A stretch of 64,000 nucleotides of DNA from CAIWHR01 sp963773195 (GTDB lineage Bacteria > Pseudomonadota > Gammaproteobacteria > Burkholderiales > Casimicrobiaceae), in contig CAVZAE010000001.1 in NCBI GenBank assembly GCA_963773195.1, forward strand, positions 25,729-89,728. The letters run 5' to 3'. The translations under genes and the position numbers were made by a program. The notes under the pieces are model-generated. The model worked only from the letters and a program-made list of their open reading frames with translations, was not told the DNA's origin and ran no database searches. The stretch's first letter is position 1, and each line of letters opens with the position of its first letter. Shown in pieces: positions 62,346 through 64,000 of this stretch.

Positions 62346-62888
62346 CTATGATGAGGCCGGCGCAACCTGCGATGAAGCAAGACAGCGATGACAGTCCGGT
62401 CCCTTGGGGAATGGCGTTACGGGGATGCTGTTCGTGTTCTGGCAGCTAGCAATCAACCAGCCGCCGGCCTGCTTCGTCAGAACTTGCAATTGAATCCCCT
62501 CGCGAGGTTCCGGCATATTTGGTGCAACCTTCGCGCCCACCATCGTCCAGCGCACGTGGGCGACCGCCATACTCGGACTCAGAAACTTCACGTCAACGTC
62601 AGTGATCGTAAGCGTGCTCCGGGCAAAGACGAACTCGAAAGCTTCGCTGAGTTTGCGCTCAATCTCCGAGCGACCCCTCCACCACCAGCCGATTACGGTC
62701 ACCGCATCTCCGTCTTCGGCGAACAGTTTTGCGTAGGCCCGCGCGTCGTGCTGATTCCATGCTGCGGCCTGCAAGACCTGCACTTGGCGAATCGCGGCGT
62801 CGTCCTGCTGCTGAGCCATGGTAGGTACTGACCATCCCATCGCCAGCACCCATGTTATGAGCCCGATTCTGAGGTGCAATTGCTTCAT
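62346..62888 (-). CDS. Exported SnoaL-like (DUF4440/SgcJ) protein
   Basis: 180 residues. Signal peptide to about residue 25 (WSVPTMA). NTF2-like fold recognised from AAIRQVQVLQAAAWNQHDARAYAKLFAEDGDAV and the later VAHVRWTMVGAK. The C-terminal tail has a Cys pair (CHRCL). Such proteins bind small molecules; catalysis is uncertain. Confidence 0.77.
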   Translation of the reverse strand: MKQLHLRIGLITWVLAMGWSVPTMAQQQDDAAIRQVQVLQAAAWNQHDARAYAKLFAEDGDAVTVIGWWWRGRSEIERKLSEAFEFVFARSTLTITDVDVKFLSPSMAVAHVRWTMVGAKVAPNMPEPREGIQLQVLTKQAGGWLIASCQNTNSIPVTPFPKGPDCHRCLASSQVAPASS

Positions 62889-63021
62889 GACGAACCTCCT
62901 GAGGGATCATCGCGCGCAGCTGAGTCTATAGCGTCCCCGGACGCGATCCACTCTAAGCGCTCAGCAGGCCTTTGGCGCGGAAACAATAGCGGCTCTCGCC
63001 AGCAATGCAGATCTGGTTTGC

Positions 63022-63480
63022 TTACTTGATTATCAACTCCTGCATGAGCTTCTCACCTACGATTGCACGGACGTCCGCCCGCTTTGTCATCAACTGAACC
63101 TGCTTTTCTTCAGCGCCAACGGCCTTGCTCATGATCGCTTCGTACTTTGCGTCGAGCCCATCAAGCGCGGCCCAGTTCTTGTATTCGGTTAAGGTGATCA
63201 CGTCGAAATCATCTCTCCCGGTGGCATTTCCACTCAGGATGTGGTCGGAGAGAATCAGTCCCTGTTTTTTCGCTTCTTCGTTGATCTTCTTGCGCAGCGG
63301 AAGAACGTCACGCATGTAGACATCGAACATCCCAGGCTTAACTCGGATCATCGTGATACTCCATACCGAACCTTGTGTGTAGGGCTTTTCCTGTCCGTAC
63401 ACAACTACCGAACTTAGCAATAGCACGCCAAACACGACGAGAGTTGTAATAGGCCGGAGCGGGTTGCGATTGTTCATCAT
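63022..63480 (-). CDS. Exported small protein, possible dimeric alpha/beta barrel
   Basis: 152 residues. Signal peptide to about residue 29 (GVLLLSSVVVYG). The mature part (SITMIRVKPGMFDVYMRDVLPLRKKI, DFDVITLTEYKNWAAL) resembles NIPSNAP/dimeric alpha-beta-barrel proteins. Its DNA is clearly less GC-rich than the rest of the window, so it may be acquired. Lies near the recombinase at the edge. Confidence 0.66.
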   Translation of the reverse strand: MMNNRNPLRPITTLVVFGVLLLSSVVVYGQEKPYTQGSVWSITMIRVKPGMFDVYMRDVLPLRKKINEEAKKQGLILSDHILSGNATGRDDFDVITLTEYKNWAALDGLDAKYEAIMSKAVGAEEKQVQLMTKRADVRAIVGEKLMQELIIK

Positions 63481-63793
63481 CAGTCCCCATGTAGTTGACA
63501 GACCCGAACCCCCTGTGGGCGGGCATCGCCGATGGAATGCCTATTCCTAGACGCCACTTTGCGGCCGGGATTAGACGTTAGCCAACCCGACGACCCGACT
63601 CAAGGAGGCTGCGACGAATCGCCTCCTGTAGTCGCGAAGCAACGCCTCTGGCGACGAAGTGGCTACCTGTCTGTAACCTGTCGCGTAGGAGCTCGAACGT
63701 CCGGTCCAGGCACGTTTCCGTACGCCGACCTAAGGACGGGAATTGGCCGGTAAGCGACCGTCGCGCTGGGCGGCCGCGACCGGCCAGACGGAC
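63481..63793. other. Gap beside the recombinase, no supported gene
   Basis: About 310 bases with no recognisable gene or RNA. As the sequence just downstream of an integrase gene it could hold an attachment site, but no duplicate end was found inside the window. Confidence 0.35.
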
Positions 63794-64000
63794 CTAAACC
63801 TCCGTTTGCTCTGCGATCTCCAGAGCATCGTCGACCTCGATTCCAAGATATCTGACGGTGCTTTCAAGCTTCGTGTGCCCGAGTAGGAGCTGGACTGCCC
63901 GGAGATTCTTGGTCCGTCGGTAGATTAGGGTGGCCTTGGTGCGCCGCAGCGAGTGCGTCCCGTAGGCCGCCGGGTCAAGCCCGATCGACTCCACCCAGGA
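63794..64000 (-). CDS. Tyrosine recombinase/integrase, C-terminal part (runs off window)
   Basis: The last 68 or so residues of a phage-type integrase, cut by the right edge. Active-site elements: THSLRRTKATLIYRR (His-x2-Arg), LLLGHTKLESTVRYLG (His and catalytic Tyr context). N-terminal DNA-binding part lies beyond 64000. Suggests that the window ends at an integrated element. Confidence 0.86.
   Translation of the reverse strand, partial: SWVESIGLDPAAYGTHSLRRTKATLIYRRTKNLRAVQLLLGHTKLESTVRYLGIEVDDALEIAEQTEV

Noticed and set aside
1..64000. tRNA, rRNA and CRISPR arrays
   Set aside because: No tRNA-like acceptor/T-loop pairs, no rRNA-like sequence and no regularly spaced repeats were seen by eye; a tRNA scan could still find one.

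Overview
The window is GC-rich bacterial chromosome and looks betaproteobacterial (inference). The reasons are the pair soluble RsxB-type ferredoxin then nth, a DUF1841 gene, FdxA, Zn-type L31 with a Lys/Ala/Pro tail, obgE-proB with rppH nearby, and a lanthanide-type methanol dehydrogenase (xox) cluster of the kind found in methylotrophic betaproteobacteria. I saw no rRNA, tRNA or CRISPR array.

Layout. 0-5 kb: a degenerate M48-like protein, a macro-domain protein, pncB, an MFS pump and corA. 5-10.5 kb: a non-homologous end-joining set (MerR-TPR protein, Ku, three-domain LigD) with a DUF72 gene diverging from it. 10.5-23.4 kb: housekeeping genes (CDF pump, LytTR protein, RsxB, nth, OsmC, two tandem cytochromes c, fdxA, trxA, rho, rpmE, a GT-C membrane protein, obgE, proB). 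23.4-31.4 kb: rppH, a broken trypsin-like protease, gnd, small exported proteins, a surE reading frame shattered by indels, a lipid-kinase-like gene, GNAT and PadR.

31.4-52.3 kb is the coherent functional block, for oxidation of methanol or another alcohol. On the minus strand xoxF-xoxG-xoxJ are followed by a secreted serine protease-TPR protein, two exported proteins of unknown function, an MBL-fold hydrolase, a fused SoxYZ-like carrier, the glutathione formaldehyde route (frmA, gfa, fghA), a cupin and a thiol dioxygenase-like protein. A second MBL-fold gene diverges from xoxF. pqqABCDE makes the cofactor, and a NarL-type kinase/regulator pair diverges from pqqA. Likely flow: alcohol is oxidised in the periplasm by XoxF (PQQ plus lanthanide), electrons pass to XoxG, and formaldehyde is cleared in the cytoplasm through S-hydroxymethylglutathione to formate.

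52.3-64 kb is accessory sequence: a fossil joining a beta-helix start to an EAL end, a CHRD protein, rhlE, a fossil class III cyclase, a DUF2975/XRE/membrane-protein operon with a palindromic operator, a pentapeptide-repeat protein, a BASS-type transporter, a TOPRIM-only protein, several exported proteins, and the C-terminal part of a tyrosine recombinase at the right edge, next to visibly less GC-rich DNA.

Several genes (xoxF, surE, the protease at 24 kb, the cupin at 32 kb) are broken only by small indels while every fragment stays conserved. This fits assembly errors at least as well as real decay, and it matters when judging whether xoxF works.
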